Source: Dactylosporangium fulvum (lineage in GTDB: Bacteria > Actinomycetota > Actinomycetes > Mycobacteriales > Micromonosporaceae). From it: 64,000 nt of DNA. Location: positions 1,202,501-1,266,500 of the forward strand of contig NZ_CP073720.1 of assembly GCF_025137375.1 (NCBI RefSeq), given 5' to 3'. Both the position numbers and the translations under genes were made by a program. Positions 33,331 to 41,458 of this stretch are shown in pieces. The notes beneath the pieces are model-generated. The model was not told the origin of the DNA. It saw only the letters and a list, made by a program, of their open reading frames with translations, and made no database searches. Numbering within the stretch: the stretch's first letter is position 1; each line of letters begins with the position of its first letter.

Positions 33331-34089
33331 TCAGCGGGTCAGGTGACGGCCGCCCGCAACGGAGAGGACCTCGCCGTTGACGTGGCCGTTCGCCGCTGAG
33401 CCCAGGTAGGCGACCGCGGAGGCCACGTCCTCCGGGGTGCAGATCCTTCCCGTGGGGGTCTTCGCTCCCTCGGAGTCGATCGCCTCCCTGCCGAAGCCCG
33501 GAGTGGTCAGGGCCCGCTCGGTCAGGGTGAAACCCGGCCGCACGACGTTCGTCAGGACGCCGTGGCGGGCCTCCCGCACGGCCAGAACTTTTGCGGCCGT
33601 CTCCAGGGCACCCTTGGCCGCGGGATATGCCACACCGGCCGGCATCGGCTGCTCCACCACGTCGGACGAGATGAACACCAGCCTGCCCCAGCCCGACGTC
33701 CGCATGCCGGGGAGGACGGCTTCGACCAGTGACAGTGTGCCGGTCACGTTGGTGGTCAGGCCGTCGGTCAAGGTCTCCCGGGTCTCCGGGTCCCACGTCG
33801 GCCAGGAGACGGCATTCGCCACCAGCACGGCGATCTCGCCGAGCGTCTGCCCGACCTCGCGCACCGCCGACGATGTCGACGCGCTGTCACGCTGGTCGAT
33901 CCGCACCGCCATCGCCTTGCCGCCCGCCCGGGTCGCCCTGTCGACCACGGCCTGTGCCCGATCCTGGTTCCCGTGCCAGCCGGCCGCGACCAGCGCGCCC
34001 TCGCGCGCGAACGCCTCGGCGATCGCGCCGCCGATGTCGCCCGAGGCGCCGGTCACCAGCACCACCCGGCCGTCGATTCCCAGATCCAT
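33331..34089 (-). CDS. SDR-family oxidoreductase
   Basis: A 252-residue classical short-chain dehydrogenase/reductase. It has the cofactor motif TGASGDIGGAI (about residues 13-23), a catalytic Ser in FISSDVV and the YxxxK pair in AYPAAKGALE. The usual NNAG motif is changed to VANAVSW. A basic residue after the second strand (GWHGNQDRAQ) leaves NADPH versus NADH unclear. The substrate is unknown. ATG 34089 is preceded by GGGAG. It is divergent from a MarR regulator, with repeated operator-like sequences between them, so it is probably controlled by that MarR protein. Confidence 0.85.
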   Translation of the reverse strand: MDLGIDGRVVLVTGASGDIGGAIAEAFAREGALVAAGWHGNQDRAQAVVDRATRAGGKAMAVRIDQRDSASTSSAVREVGQTLGEIAVLVANAVSWPTWDPETRETLTDGLTTNVTGTLSLVEAVLPGMRTSGWGRLVFISSDVVEQPMPAGVAYPAAKGALETAAKVLAVREARHGVLTNVVRPGFTLTERALTTPGFGREAIDSEGAKTPTGRICTPEDVASAVAYLGSAANGHVNGEVLSVAGGRHLTR

Positions 34090-34106
34090 CCATGGCTCCC
34101 AAATAC

Positions 34107-34146
34107 TTAGCCGACTACTTATTAGCCGACTATACATCGGTACGAT
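34107..34146. promoter_or_regulatory. Operator-promoter region between SDR and marR genes
   Basis: An 11-base direct repeat TTAGCCGACTA occurs at 34107-34117 and 34122-34132 (15-base period). A TACGAT -10 at 34141-34146 lies six bases before the marR-type GTG at 34153, so the transcript is probably leaderless. The repeats are placed where a regulator could block both promoters. Confidence 0.55.
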
Positions 34147-34152
34147 GGCAGC

Positions 34153-34614
34153 GTGGAACCGAGCGAGGTCATGCGGGTCAACCGGGCGCTGAACAAGATG
34201 AGCAAGCTCTACCGCGCCGCCAAGGCCCGCAAGCTCGCGGCGCTCGGCCTGCACCCCGGCCAGGACGTGCTGCTGTGGCTGCTGGCTCAGGAACGGGACG
34301 GCATGACCGTGTCGGAGCTCGCGGCACGGCTGGGCGTCGAGCCGCCGACCGCGACCCGGAGCCTGGCCCGGCTGGAGAGCGGCGGCTGGTTCCGGCGCGA
34401 GCCCGTCCCGACCGACCGCCGCCAGGTCCGCATCGTCGTCACGGCCGCCGGCCGTGAGCTGGTTCCCGACATCGAGCGCGCCTGGGCGGAGCTGGCCGAA
34501 TACGCGGTCGGCGGCGTGAGCCCGGAGCACCGGGAGATCGCGATCAGTGCACTCGAGCAGGCCAACGACCGCCTTCGCACACTGGTCGGCGAAGGCCCGC
34601 TGACCGAGGAATGA
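34153..34614 (+). CDS. MarR-family transcriptional regulator
   Basis: A 153-residue winged-helix protein. The HTH is TVSELAARLGVEPPTATRSLARLE (shown here in part as VSELAARLGVEPPTATRSL, near residues 53-71) and the wing includes PTDRRQVRIVVT, both typical of MarR. Long N- and C-terminal helices would form the dimer. The start is GTG 34153, following a TACGAT -10 at six bases. It is divergent from an SDR gene that it probably represses, with release by an unknown phenolic or oxidative ligand as in the family. It lacks a conserved Cys, so OhrR-like peroxide sensing is unlikely. Confidence 0.88.
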   Translation: MEPSEVMRVNRALNKMSKLYRAAKARKLAALGLHPGQDVLLWLLAQERDGMTVSELAARLGVEPPTATRSLARLESGGWFRREPVPTDRRQVRIVVTAAGRELVPDIERAWAELAEYAVGGVSPEHREIAISALEQANDRLRTLVGEGPLTEE

Positions 34615-34641
34615 GCCGGGCCGACGGCGACGAGCTCCCCG

Positions 34642-35499
34642 TCATCCGAGATCGGCGCAGCTCGACTCGTGGGGGAGCAGCGGACGGAACGAGACGCTCC
34701 ACGAGGAGCCGCCTGAGGTCCACGGGGTGCGGGCGTTCGCCGATCCCGCCGCCGCCAGGATCTCGGTCACCTGGGCGCCGGTGGCGGTCACGCAACGCAC
34801 GTCCGGGTGGTCGCCGGCCGGTTCGCCGACCGGTTCGCCGGGCAGCGCGGGGCCCGGCCAGGCCACCGCCGACGGATCCTTGAGCACCGGGTCGTCCGTC
34901 GGCTGCCACGGCATGGCGACCACGGCCAGCACCGTGGGCACGTAGGCCGCCGACTGGTCGATCGCACTCGCACCCAGCGTCTTCGGCAGGTCGGTGAGGT
35001 CCTCCACCAGGCGCTGCAACTGCTCGCGGGCGGCCCGCTGTGGCTCGGTCAGCTCGTCGGTGGAGCCGATGCCCAGCGCCGGCGCCGAGGTCCGCTGCAG
35101 TCCGGCGGCGGTGCGGACCGTGATCTCCGTGGTGGGCGCGTCGGCCACGTTGGGCATGCCGAGGTCGCGGTCCATGCCCACGCCGGCGTCGACCGCCAAC
35201 TTGGTCAGCTTCGCGATGTCGGCCTGGCTGATGTGCCGCACCTGCACGTTCGGCAGGGCGGGGCCGGGATAGATCGCCGGCACGGGACCGGTGGTGATCA
35301 CGCGCCCGTCACCGTACACACTCAGGGTTGGCAACTCGGTCACCGCGACGGCGACGGGCACGAACCCGCCGCCGACGCTCACCTGCAGCACCATCTCGCC
35401 GGGCGGGAACGAGGCGGTCGGCGCTGACGGGGACGACTCCCCAGCGCAGCCGCCGGCGGCGAGCAGGGCGGTGACGATCAACAGGCGCAGCGACTTCAT
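34642..35499 (-). CDS. Putative lipoprotein
   Basis: A 285-residue secreted lipoprotein. The signal peptide (MKSLRLLIVTALLAAGGC) ends in the lipobox AAGGC, so Cys18 should be lipidated and the protein tethered to the outer face of the membrane. The mature part contains VSVGGGFVPVAVAVTELPTL and GDGRVITTGPVPAIYPGP, seen in actinobacterial lipoproteins of unknown function, and three further cysteines. No catalytic motif was recognised. It converges on the marR-type gene. A 77-base gap separates it from the divergent dps gene. Confidence 0.82.
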   Translation of the reverse strand: MKSLRLLIVTALLAAGGCAGESSPSAPTASFPPGEMVLQVSVGGGFVPVAVAVTELPTLSVYGDGRVITTGPVPAIYPGPALPNVQVRHISQADIAKLTKLAVDAGVGMDRDLGMPNVADAPTTEITVRTAAGLQRTSAPALGIGSTDELTEPQRAAREQLQRLVEDLTDLPKTLGASAIDQSAAYVPTVLAVVAMPWQPTDDPVLKDPSAVAWPGPALPGEPVGEPAGDHPDVRCVTATGAQVTEILAAAGSANARTPWTSGGSSWSVSFRPLLPHESSCADLG

Positions 35500-35576
35500 G
35501 CCCGGTCTGACGCAGCGGCACCGAAGACGGTTCCCGCACAGGGTTGAATCGGCGAAGAGCGGGAAGTGCCGCCCCC

Positions 35577-36212
35577 ATGCCTGCCAACAAGAAGAAAGCC
35601 ACCGGGCCGGTGGCCGACGAGAGCCAGCCGTGGCTGCATCAGCACGGCCGGGAGATCCAGCGCTTCGGAACGATGCGGCAGTTCCCGGTCGCGCTCTCCA
35701 TGGACGCCCGGGCGTACTCCTGCGAGCGGCTCAACCAGGTGCTCGCCGACACGCAGATCCTCTACTCGCTGTACAAGAAGCACCACTGGCTCATGCGTGG
35801 GCCGACCTTCTACCAACTGCACCTGCTGCTCGACAAGCACGCCGGTGAGCAGATCGAGCTCGTCGACGCACTGGCCGAGCGGGTGCAGACGCTGGGCGGC
35901 ATCGCGGTGGGCGACCCCCGCCACGTCGCCGAGCTGACCCGCGTGCCGCGGCCGCCCGACGGGGCCGAGGAGGTGCCGGCGATGCTGTCCCGGCTGTTGG
36001 AGGCCCACGAGATCGTACTGACGGAGGCGCACGACGCCGCCGCGCGCGTGGCCGAGATGGGGGACGACGGCACCAACGACCTGCTGGTCTCCGAGGTCAT
36101 CCGTACCGGCGAGCTGGAGGCGTGGTTCCTCGCCGAGCATCTGGTCGACACGCCGCTGGTGCACACCGAAAACGAAGTGAGGGCCGTGGCCGGGGCCGGC
36201 GCCAAACGTTGA
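35577..36212 (+). CDS. dps: Dps-family ferritin-like DNA-protection protein
   Basis: A 211-residue Dps protein, expected to form a 12-subunit shell that oxidises and stores iron and can bind DNA. The ferroxidase signature is intact: KKHHWLMRGPTFYQLHLLLD followed by the Asp/Glu pair in ELVDALAERV. The N-terminus begins with a Lys-rich tail (ANKKKATG), which in several Dps proteins gives DNA binding. It is longer than E. coli Dps owing to both tails. The protein converges on nothing and precedes the hsp70-like gene on the same strand. Confidence 0.9.
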   Translation: MPANKKKATGPVADESQPWLHQHGREIQRFGTMRQFPVALSMDARAYSCERLNQVLADTQILYSLYKKHHWLMRGPTFYQLHLLLDKHAGEQIELVDALAERVQTLGGIAVGDPRHVAELTRVPRPPDGAEEVPAMLSRLLEAHEIVLTEAHDAAARVAEMGDDGTNDLLVSEVIRTGELEAWFLAEHLVDTPLVHTENEVRAVAGAGAKR

Positions 36213-36222
36213 TGAGAGGCGC

Positions 36223-36228
36223 TACCGT
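36223..36228 (+). promoter_or_regulatory. -10 element, leaderless hsp70-like gene
   Basis: TACCGT, six bases before GTG 36235. Confidence 0.45.
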
Positions 36229-36234
36229 GTCGAC

Positions 36235-38763
36235 GTGACGAGGCATAACGAGTCGCAGCTGGGCGTCGACCTGGGCACCACGCACACGGTCGCCGCATTG
36301 ACCGCCGCCGACGGTCGCAGCCAGCCGTTACTGTTCGACGCCAGCTTCCTGCTGCCGTCGTCGATCTACGCGGAGGTCGACGGGCAGCTGCTCGTCGGCA
36401 AGGACGCCGAGCGCAGTGCCCGGCTCGATCCCAGCCGGTTCGAACCCAATCCGAAGCGCCGCGTCGACGACGGCACCGTGCTGCTCGGCTCGCGTGAGTA
36501 TGTGGTCTCCGACCTGCTCGCGGCCCTCCTGCGGCGCACCGCCGACGAGGCGGCCCGGGTGCTGGGCATCATGCCCGTGCGCTCCGTGCTGACCTACCCG
36601 GCGAACTGGGCGACGCACCGCCGCTCGGTGCTCGCCGACGCGGCGGCCCGCGCCGGCATGCCTGCGCCGATCCTGGTGCCCGAGCCGATCGCGGCCGCTG
36701 CCTACTTCACCTCCGTCCTCGGGCGCAACATCGCCCCGGGCGGAGTGCTCGTCGTGTACGACTTCGGCGGCGGCACGTTCGACACGACGGTGCTGCGCCG
36801 CCGCCCCGACGGCGGCTGGGACGTGCTGGCCAGTGACGGCCTGCCCGACGTCGGCGGCGTCGACCTCGACGCGGCGATCGTCAACCACCTCGGCCAGTCG
36901 CTGACCTCGAGGTCGAGCGCCGCGGGCGTCGACGGGCCCGGGGAAGGACTGTCCGACGGCGACCGCTGGCGGCAACTCGTCGAGCCGGGCGACGAGGCGG
37001 CCCGGCGCCGGAGCCTGCTGCTGCGCGAGGACGTGCGCCAGGCCAAGGAACAGTTGTCGCGCACCTCGTCGGCGGGCATCCACGTGCCGCTGTTCGACAT
37101 CGACGTCCACCTCACGCGGTCGGAGTTCGAGCAGCTCGCCCGGTCGTACCTGGAGCGGACCGTCGACCTCACCGTGAGCACCCTCCAGCGGGCCGGCGTG
37201 CGGCCGGACCAGATCGGCGGGCTGTTCCTGGTCGGCGGCTCCAGCCGGATCCCGCTGGTCAGCACGCTGCTGCACCAGCGGCTCGGGGTGGCGCCGACCC
37301 TGATCGAGCAGCCCGAGCTGGTGGTCGCGCTCGGCAGCGTGCTGGCCGTCATGCCGAGCCGGCCCGCCGCGTTCCCCGCGGGTCCGCCCGGACCGCCACG
37401 CCCGCCGGTGATCGCCGGCCCGCCCGGTGTGATGCCAGGGGGCGTACCTCCGGTCGCGCCGGTCTCCGGGCCGAGCATGAGCGGTTCGGTGCCCGTCTCC
37501 GGCCTCGGCAGTCCGGGCGTCGGCCCGGTGACCCCGGTCTCGATACCGGCCCCGGGTGCGTCACCGGTGTCGCCGGCCGTCGGCCCGGTGACCGCACCCC
37601 CGACCGGCCCGATAGGGGCGCCGCCACCCGTGCCCGGGACGGGGCCGATGGCATCTCCGGTCGCCGCACCGTCCTCGCCTTCGGCGTGGGGCAGCGCCGG
37701 CCCGCCGGTGTTGGCACCGCCGGGACCGGGCCCCCACCAGACCGCCATGTTCGGTGCCCCGGGTGTGCCCGGCCTCCCGCAGCAGCAACGCCCCGGCGGC
37801 TCCGGTGGCAAGCTTGCCCTGCTCGTCGGCATTGTCGCGGTCTGCGTGCTGCTCCTCGGCGTCGGTGGCGTCGCCGCCTGGAACGCCGTCAGCGACAAGT
37901 CGCCGAACACCCAGCGGACCAGCGGCGCCAACCGGGAGGCCGGCACGGGCGGCGGCACCCAGGGCGCCGCCAGCACCAAGGACGCCAGGCCCGGCGCGGA
38001 GCAGCAGACCGTCGACGTCGGCAAGACGGTCTGGTACGGGCCGTACAAGCTCAGCTTCGGCAAGCTGACCTACGACTTCAAGGCCGAGGACAACAAGCTC
38101 TCCACCGAGGTGCGGGTGGAGAACCTCGGTGAGAAGGACCAGACGCCCTACATCAAGATGATCTTCAACGTCGGCGGCCAGCAGTTCGCCGGCTCGTTCC
38201 GGGAGAACACGACGGTCGCGGCCGGTCAGAAGAGCGACTACCACGTCGACTTCCCGGTCTACAAACCGCTCCAGGACAGCATCGCGAGCGGCGAGTTCAT
38301 CATCGGCGAGGGTGACGAGTCGCAGGCGAAGATCCCGCTGGCCGGGGGTGAGATCGTCGCGTACGAGCCGGTCAACGTCCTCAAGGACAAGAAGGTCAGC
38401 ATCCGCGACCTGACCGTCACCTTCACCACCTGCGACCTGCGCGGCGGGTTCTTCGACTACAACGGGCAGGTGACGAAGGGCTACCGCGCGCTGACGTGCA
38501 AGGTCGACATCCAGTACACCGGCAACAGCAGTCACTACGTCGGCGGCGACAACTTCCGCCTGGGCCAGCCGGACGAGACCGAGGTGGGGCCCACGGTCGC
38601 GCCGAACGAGGCGCTCTACAACACCAAGGTCGCGCCCGCCACCAACCTGGGCTTCCAGGTGAAGGCGGACGCGCCCGGCACGTACAAGCTGCGCCTCGTC
38701 GACGCGCACGACAAGACGCGGACCGCGGCCGACGTGGCCGAGGTCGACGTCGTCCTCAAGTGA
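36235..38763 (+). CDS. Membrane-anchored Hsp70-like protein
   Basis: An 842-residue protein. Residues 1-380 form an Hsp70/actin-type ATPase domain with phosphate loops LGVDLGTTHTVAAL and VYDFGGGTFDTTVL and the adenosine motif LFLVGGSSRIPLVS. There is no standard DnaK substrate-binding domain. Instead a Pro/Gly/Val-rich linker (about 380-520) leads to one membrane helix (about 524-545, LALLVGIVAVCVLLLGVGG) and an extracytoplasmic domain of about 290 residues with a CDL...TCK cysteine pair. This suggests ATP-driven signalling or sensing across the membrane rather than general folding. A TACCGT -10 before GTG 36235 implies a leaderless mRNA. Confidence 0.87.
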   Translation: MTRHNESQLGVDLGTTHTVAALTAADGRSQPLLFDASFLLPSSIYAEVDGQLLVGKDAERSARLDPSRFEPNPKRRVDDGTVLLGSREYVVSDLLAALLRRTADEAARVLGIMPVRSVLTYPANWATHRRSVLADAAARAGMPAPILVPEPIAAAAYFTSVLGRNIAPGGVLVVYDFGGGTFDTTVLRRRPDGGWDVLASDGLPDVGGVDLDAAIVNHLGQSLTSRSSAAGVDGPGEGLSDGDRWRQLVEPGDEAARRRSLLLREDVRQAKEQLSRTSSAGIHVPLFDIDVHLTRSEFEQLARSYLERTVDLTVSTLQRAGVRPDQIGGLFLVGGSSRIPLVSTLLHQRLGVAPTLIEQPELVVALGSVLAVMPSRPAAFPAGPPGPPRPPVIAGPPGVMPGGVPPVAPVSGPSMSGSVPVSGLGSPGVGPVTPVSIPAPGASPVSPAVGPVTAPPTGPIGAPPPVPGTGPMASPVAAPSSPSAWGSAGPPVLAPPGPGPHQTAMFGAPGVPGLPQQQRPGGSGGKLALLVGIVAVCVLLLGVGGVAAWNAVSDKSPNTQRTSGANREAGTGGGTQGAASTKDARPGAEQQTVDVGKTVWYGPYKLSFGKLTYDFKAEDNKLSTEVRVENLGEKDQTPYIKMIFNVGGQQFAGSFRENTTVAAGQKSDYHVDFPVYKPLQDSIASGEFIIGEGDESQAKIPLAGGEIVAYEPVNVLKDKKVSIRDLTVTFTTCDLRGGFFDYNGQVTKGYRALTCKVDIQYTGNSSHYVGGDNFRLGQPDETEVGPTVAPNEALYNTKVAPATNLGFQVKADAPGTYKLRLVDAHDKTRTAADVAEVDVVLK

Positions 38764-39504
38764 TCAGCGCGCGCCGCCGTTGACGTAGAGGGTCTGCCCG
38801 GAGACGTACGAAGCCTCGTCGCTGGCCAGGAACGCGATGACGGCCGCGACCTCTTCGGGCTGCCCGACCCGCCGCAGCGGCGTGCGCTCGGCGACCTGCG
38901 CCTGGTGCTCCTGCGGCGTGCTGCCGACGCGCTCGGCCGTGGCCGCCGTCATCGGCGTCGCGATATAGCCGGGCGCGACGGCGTTGACGGTGATGTTGTA
39001 CGGGCCGAGCTCGATCGCGAGCGTCGCGGTGAGCCCCTGCACGCCCGCCTTCGCGGCCGAGTAGTTCGCCTGGCCCCGGTTGCCGAGCGCGGAGCGGCTG
39101 CTGAGGTTGACGATCCGGCCGTACCGCGCCGGGACCATCACCTTCTGCGCCGCCTGACAGCAGAGGAACATGCTGGTCAGGTTGGTGGTGAGGACCGCGT
39201 TCCACTCGTCGAACGGCATCTTGAACAGCAGGTTGTCGCGCGTGATGCCGGCGTTGTTGACGAGGACGTCGATCCGGCCGATCCGCTCGAACACGGCGTC
39301 GACCTGCTCCTTGTCGGTCACGTCGCAGCCGTGGCCGACCGCGCCCGGGATCTCGCCGGCCACCTTCCGCGAGCGGCTCTCGTCGAGGTCGAGCACGACC
39401 ACCGTGGCGCCCTGCTCGCCGAGCATCCGGGCGGTCGCCGCGCCGATGCCCTGCGCGCCGCCGGTGACGACGGCTGTCCTGCCTTCGAATCGCACGTGGC
39501 TCAC
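38764..39504 (-). CDS. FabG/PhaB-like SDR, 3-oxoacyl reductase type
   Basis: A 246-residue SDR with the glycine motif TGGAQGIGAAT, NNAGIT, catalytic Ser in LSSRSALGN and YSAAKAG. Closest in type to FabG and acetoacetyl-CoA reductases, interconverting 3-oxoacyl and 3-hydroxyacyl thioesters with NAD(P)H. GTG 39504 overlaps the thiolase stop (GTGA), so the pair is coupled; a GTG at 39495 with better ribosome-site spacing (GGAAAG) is an alternative. With the thiolase it could serve fatty-acid breakdown or 3-hydroxybutyryl-CoA formation. Its stop abuts the convergent hsp70-like gene without a gap. Confidence 0.87.
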   Translation of the reverse strand: MSHVRFEGRTAVVTGGAQGIGAATARMLGEQGATVVVLDLDESRSRKVAGEIPGAVGHGCDVTDKEQVDAVFERIGRIDVLVNNAGITRDNLLFKMPFDEWNAVLTTNLTSMFLCCQAAQKVMVPARYGRIVNLSSRSALGNRGQANYSAAKAGVQGLTATLAIELGPYNITVNAVAPGYIATPMTAATAERVGSTPQEHQAQVAERTPLRRVGQPEEVAAVIAFLASDEASYVSGQTLYVNGGAR

Positions 39505-40667
39505 CTTTCCACCAGTACCGCTGAACCCTGACCCACACCGACACACATCGTCGCCAGCCCTCGCGTGTCCCCGGTCCGCCGCATGCGGTGCAGCAGCGTC
39601 GTCAGGATGCGGGCACCGGAGCAGCCGAGCGGGTGCCCGATCGCGATCGCGCCGCCGTCCGGGTTGACGATCTCGGGGTCGATGCCGAGCTGGTCGACGA
39701 CGGCGAGCGCCTGCGCCGCGAACGCCTCGTTGAGCTCCGCCTGCTGCACGTCGCCGAGCTTCCAGCCGGCGCGGTCGAGCACCTTGCGCGTGGCGGGGAC
39801 CGGCCCGATGCCCATGACGTCGGGGTGCACACCCGCCGACGCGCCGGCGACGTAACGGCCGAGGGGTTCCAGGCCGCTCCTGCGCAGCGCGTCCTCGCTC
39901 ATCAGCACCAGCCCGGCGGCGCCGTCGTTGAGCGGCGACGAGTTGCCGGCCGTGACCGTGCCGTCCGTGCGGAAGACCGGCTTGAGCTTGGCGAGCTTCT
40001 CGAGGCTGGTGTCCTGGCGGATGCCCTCGTCGGCGCTCACCCCGTCGACGACGACGATCTCGTCGGCGAAGTGCCCGCCGTCCCGGGCCGCCGCGGCCTT
40101 CTGGTGGCTGCGCAGCGCGAACGCGTCCTGCCGCTCCCGGCCGACGTGGTAGCGCGCGGCGACCTCCTCGGCGGTCTCGCCCATGCTGAGCAGGCCGTGC
40201 AGCTCCTGCATGCGCGGGTTGACCAGCCGCCAGCCGAGCCGGGTGTCGGCGATGCTCATACTGTTGGGCAGCCCGTCCTCCGGCCGCGGCAGCACGAACG
40301 GCGCGCGGCTCATGGACTCCGACCCGCCGGCGATGACGATCTCGGCCTCACCCGACGCGACGGTACGGGCGGCGATCGTCACCGCCTCCATACCGGATGC
40401 GCAGAGCCGGTTGACGGTGGCGCCGGGCACGGTCTCGGGCAGCCCGGCGAGGAGCACCGCCATGCGGGCCACGTTCCGGTTGTCCTCGCCGGCCTGGTTG
40501 GCGGCTCCCCAGTAGATTTCGTCGACGGTGGCCGGGTCGATGGCGGTCCGCTCGACGAGATCCTTGACGACGGTGGCCGCGAGATCGTCGGGCCGCACGT
40601 GTGAGAGAGCCCCGCGCAACTTCCCGATCGCCGTCCGCCGTGCGGCGGCAAAGTACACGGTTCGCAT
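39501..40667 (-). CDS. Thiolase (acetyl-CoA acyltransferase)
   Basis: A 388-residue thiolase. The acylated cysteine is in NRLCASGMEA (about residue 89), the His in GGAIAIGHPLGCSGARI and the second Cys in CVGVGQG, all intact. It could condense two acetyl-CoA or cleave 3-oxoacyl-CoA; the AANQAGEDNRNVARM segment is typical of beta-ketoadipyl/3-oxoacyl-CoA thiolases. ATG 40667 follows a TAGTTT -10 by six bases (leaderless), and this -10 lies within a palindromic operator. It is followed by a coupled SDR gene. Confidence 0.9.
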   Translation of the reverse strand: MRTVYFAAARRTAIGKLRGALSHVRPDDLAATVVKDLVERTAIDPATVDEIYWGAANQAGEDNRNVARMAVLLAGLPETVPGATVNRLCASGMEAVTIAARTVASGEAEIVIAGGSESMSRAPFVLPRPEDGLPNSMSIADTRLGWRLVNPRMQELHGLLSMGETAEEVAARYHVGRERQDAFALRSHQKAAAARDGGHFADEIVVVDGVSADEGIRQDTSLEKLAKLKPVFRTDGTVTAGNSSPLNDGAAGLVLMSEDALRRSGLEPLGRYVAGASAGVHPDVMGIGPVPATRKVLDRAGWKLGDVQQAELNEAFAAQALAVVDQLGIDPEIVNPDGGAIAIGHPLGCSGARILTTLLHRMRRTGDTRGLATMCVGVGQGSAVLVER

Positions 40668-40673
40668 GGCTCA

Positions 40674-40691
40674 AAACTAACACCGTTAGTT
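40674..40691 (-). promoter_or_regulatory. Palindromic operator overlapping thiolase promoter
   Basis: AACTAAC (40675-40681), three bases, GTTAGTT (40685-40691): perfect seven-base arms. The minus-strand -10 TAGTTT (40679-40674) lies inside it, six bases from the ATG. This layout is typical of TetR-type repression; the regulator is not in this window. Confidence 0.6.
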
Positions 40692-40751
40692 GCCGAGCCG
40701 AACCCCCTTTGTCGATGCGGTATCCACCAACGTTGACCGGTTTCGCCCTCG

Positions 40752-40823
40752 TCGATCTTGCAGGTGTGGTGCCGGGGCCGTCCCTGAATGCTCGGCTTGT
40801 AGGTGCCACAACTGCAAGATCGA
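40752..40823. repeat. Imperfect inverted repeat 1
   Basis: A 22-base arm starting TCGATCTTGCAGGTGTGG at 40752 pairs with the arm ending CAACTGCAAGATCGA at 40823; four mismatches, a 28-base loop. Confidence 0.7.
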
Positions 40824-40895
40824 TACGCAGCCGGCTGGCGAACGTCAGTGGACGCCGCGCTCGGGCGTCAGGGCCGTTCTTTCCAGCGCTGGGGG

Positions 40896-40924
40896 CCATG
40901 ATTGTGAACCTGTCGCGATCATGG
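40896..40924. repeat. Inverted repeat 2
   Basis: CCATGAT (40896-40902) and ATCATGG (40918-40924) around a 15-base loop. Confidence 0.55.
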
Positions 40925-41026
40925 GGTGGGGTGTGGTGGTCGGTGCGTTGCCCGATCGCGAAGGTGGGTGACTCGGACCTGATGTGTCGGAAATTTCCGG
41001 CGAGCGGCGGCGTTTTGGCCTCCCCT

Positions 41027-41084
41027 GAGTTGACCTTGGAAGATTGTGGTGCCTATGGCAACCGAAATCTTCCAAGGTCAACTC
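41027..41084. repeat. Perfect 19-base inverted repeat 3
   Basis: GAGTTGACCTTGGAAGATT (41027-41045) pairs perfectly with AATCTTCCAAGGTCAACTC (41066-41084). The 20-base loop can form a small inner hairpin (GGTGCC-TAT-GGCAACC). It is too far from any stop (about 380 bases from the nearest) to be an ordinary terminator. Confidence 0.85.
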
Positions 41085-41258
41085 GTCGCCCGACCTCGCC
41101 AGGTGTGTTTAGGGGGAATGTCGGGAATGTCGGGCAGGCAGAAAGTGGCCAGCGGCCAGGAGTAGCGGGTAGGAGCGGCGGCCGGGAGTAGTGGTGCGGG
41201 CAGGGGCCAGGAGCGGCGGGTGAAGCGCTGGCTGGGAGCGCTGGCTGGGAGCGGTGGC

Positions 41259-41297
41259 CAGGGGCGGTGGCCAGGGGCGGTGGCCAGGGGCGGTGGG
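41259..41297 (+). repeat. 13-base tandem repeat, three copies
   Basis: CAGGGGCGGTGGC at 41259-41271 and 41272-41284, and with one change at 41285-41297. It is flanked by similar GC-rich simple sequence and GTGGGT runs. Confidence 0.8.
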
Positions 41298-41458
41298 CCG
41301 GGAGTGCTGGCCGGGTGTGGGTGTGGGTGTGGGGGTGGGGGCGGTGAGTGACGAACGTGGGGTGGCGGGCGGGCGTGGGTGGCGGTTGTGGCGGGCGTGG
41401 GTGGGTGGCGCGGGTGGGAGCGGGTGGGAGCGGGACGTGGCCTGCGCGGAGCGCTGGG

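Larger units (their letters stand above)
40692..41458. other. 767-base intergenic interval with repeats and no supported gene
   Basis: Frames in this stretch have unlikely composition (runs of Gly/Arg/Pro). The interval contains three separate inverted repeats (40752-40823, 40896-40924, 41027-41084) and a GT-rich simple-repeat part (about 41180-41420). Confidence 0.6.

Noticed and set aside
41027..41084. Ordinary rho-independent terminator
   Set aside because: It is about 380 bases from the nearest gene end and has a 20-base loop, so a dispersed repeat fits better.
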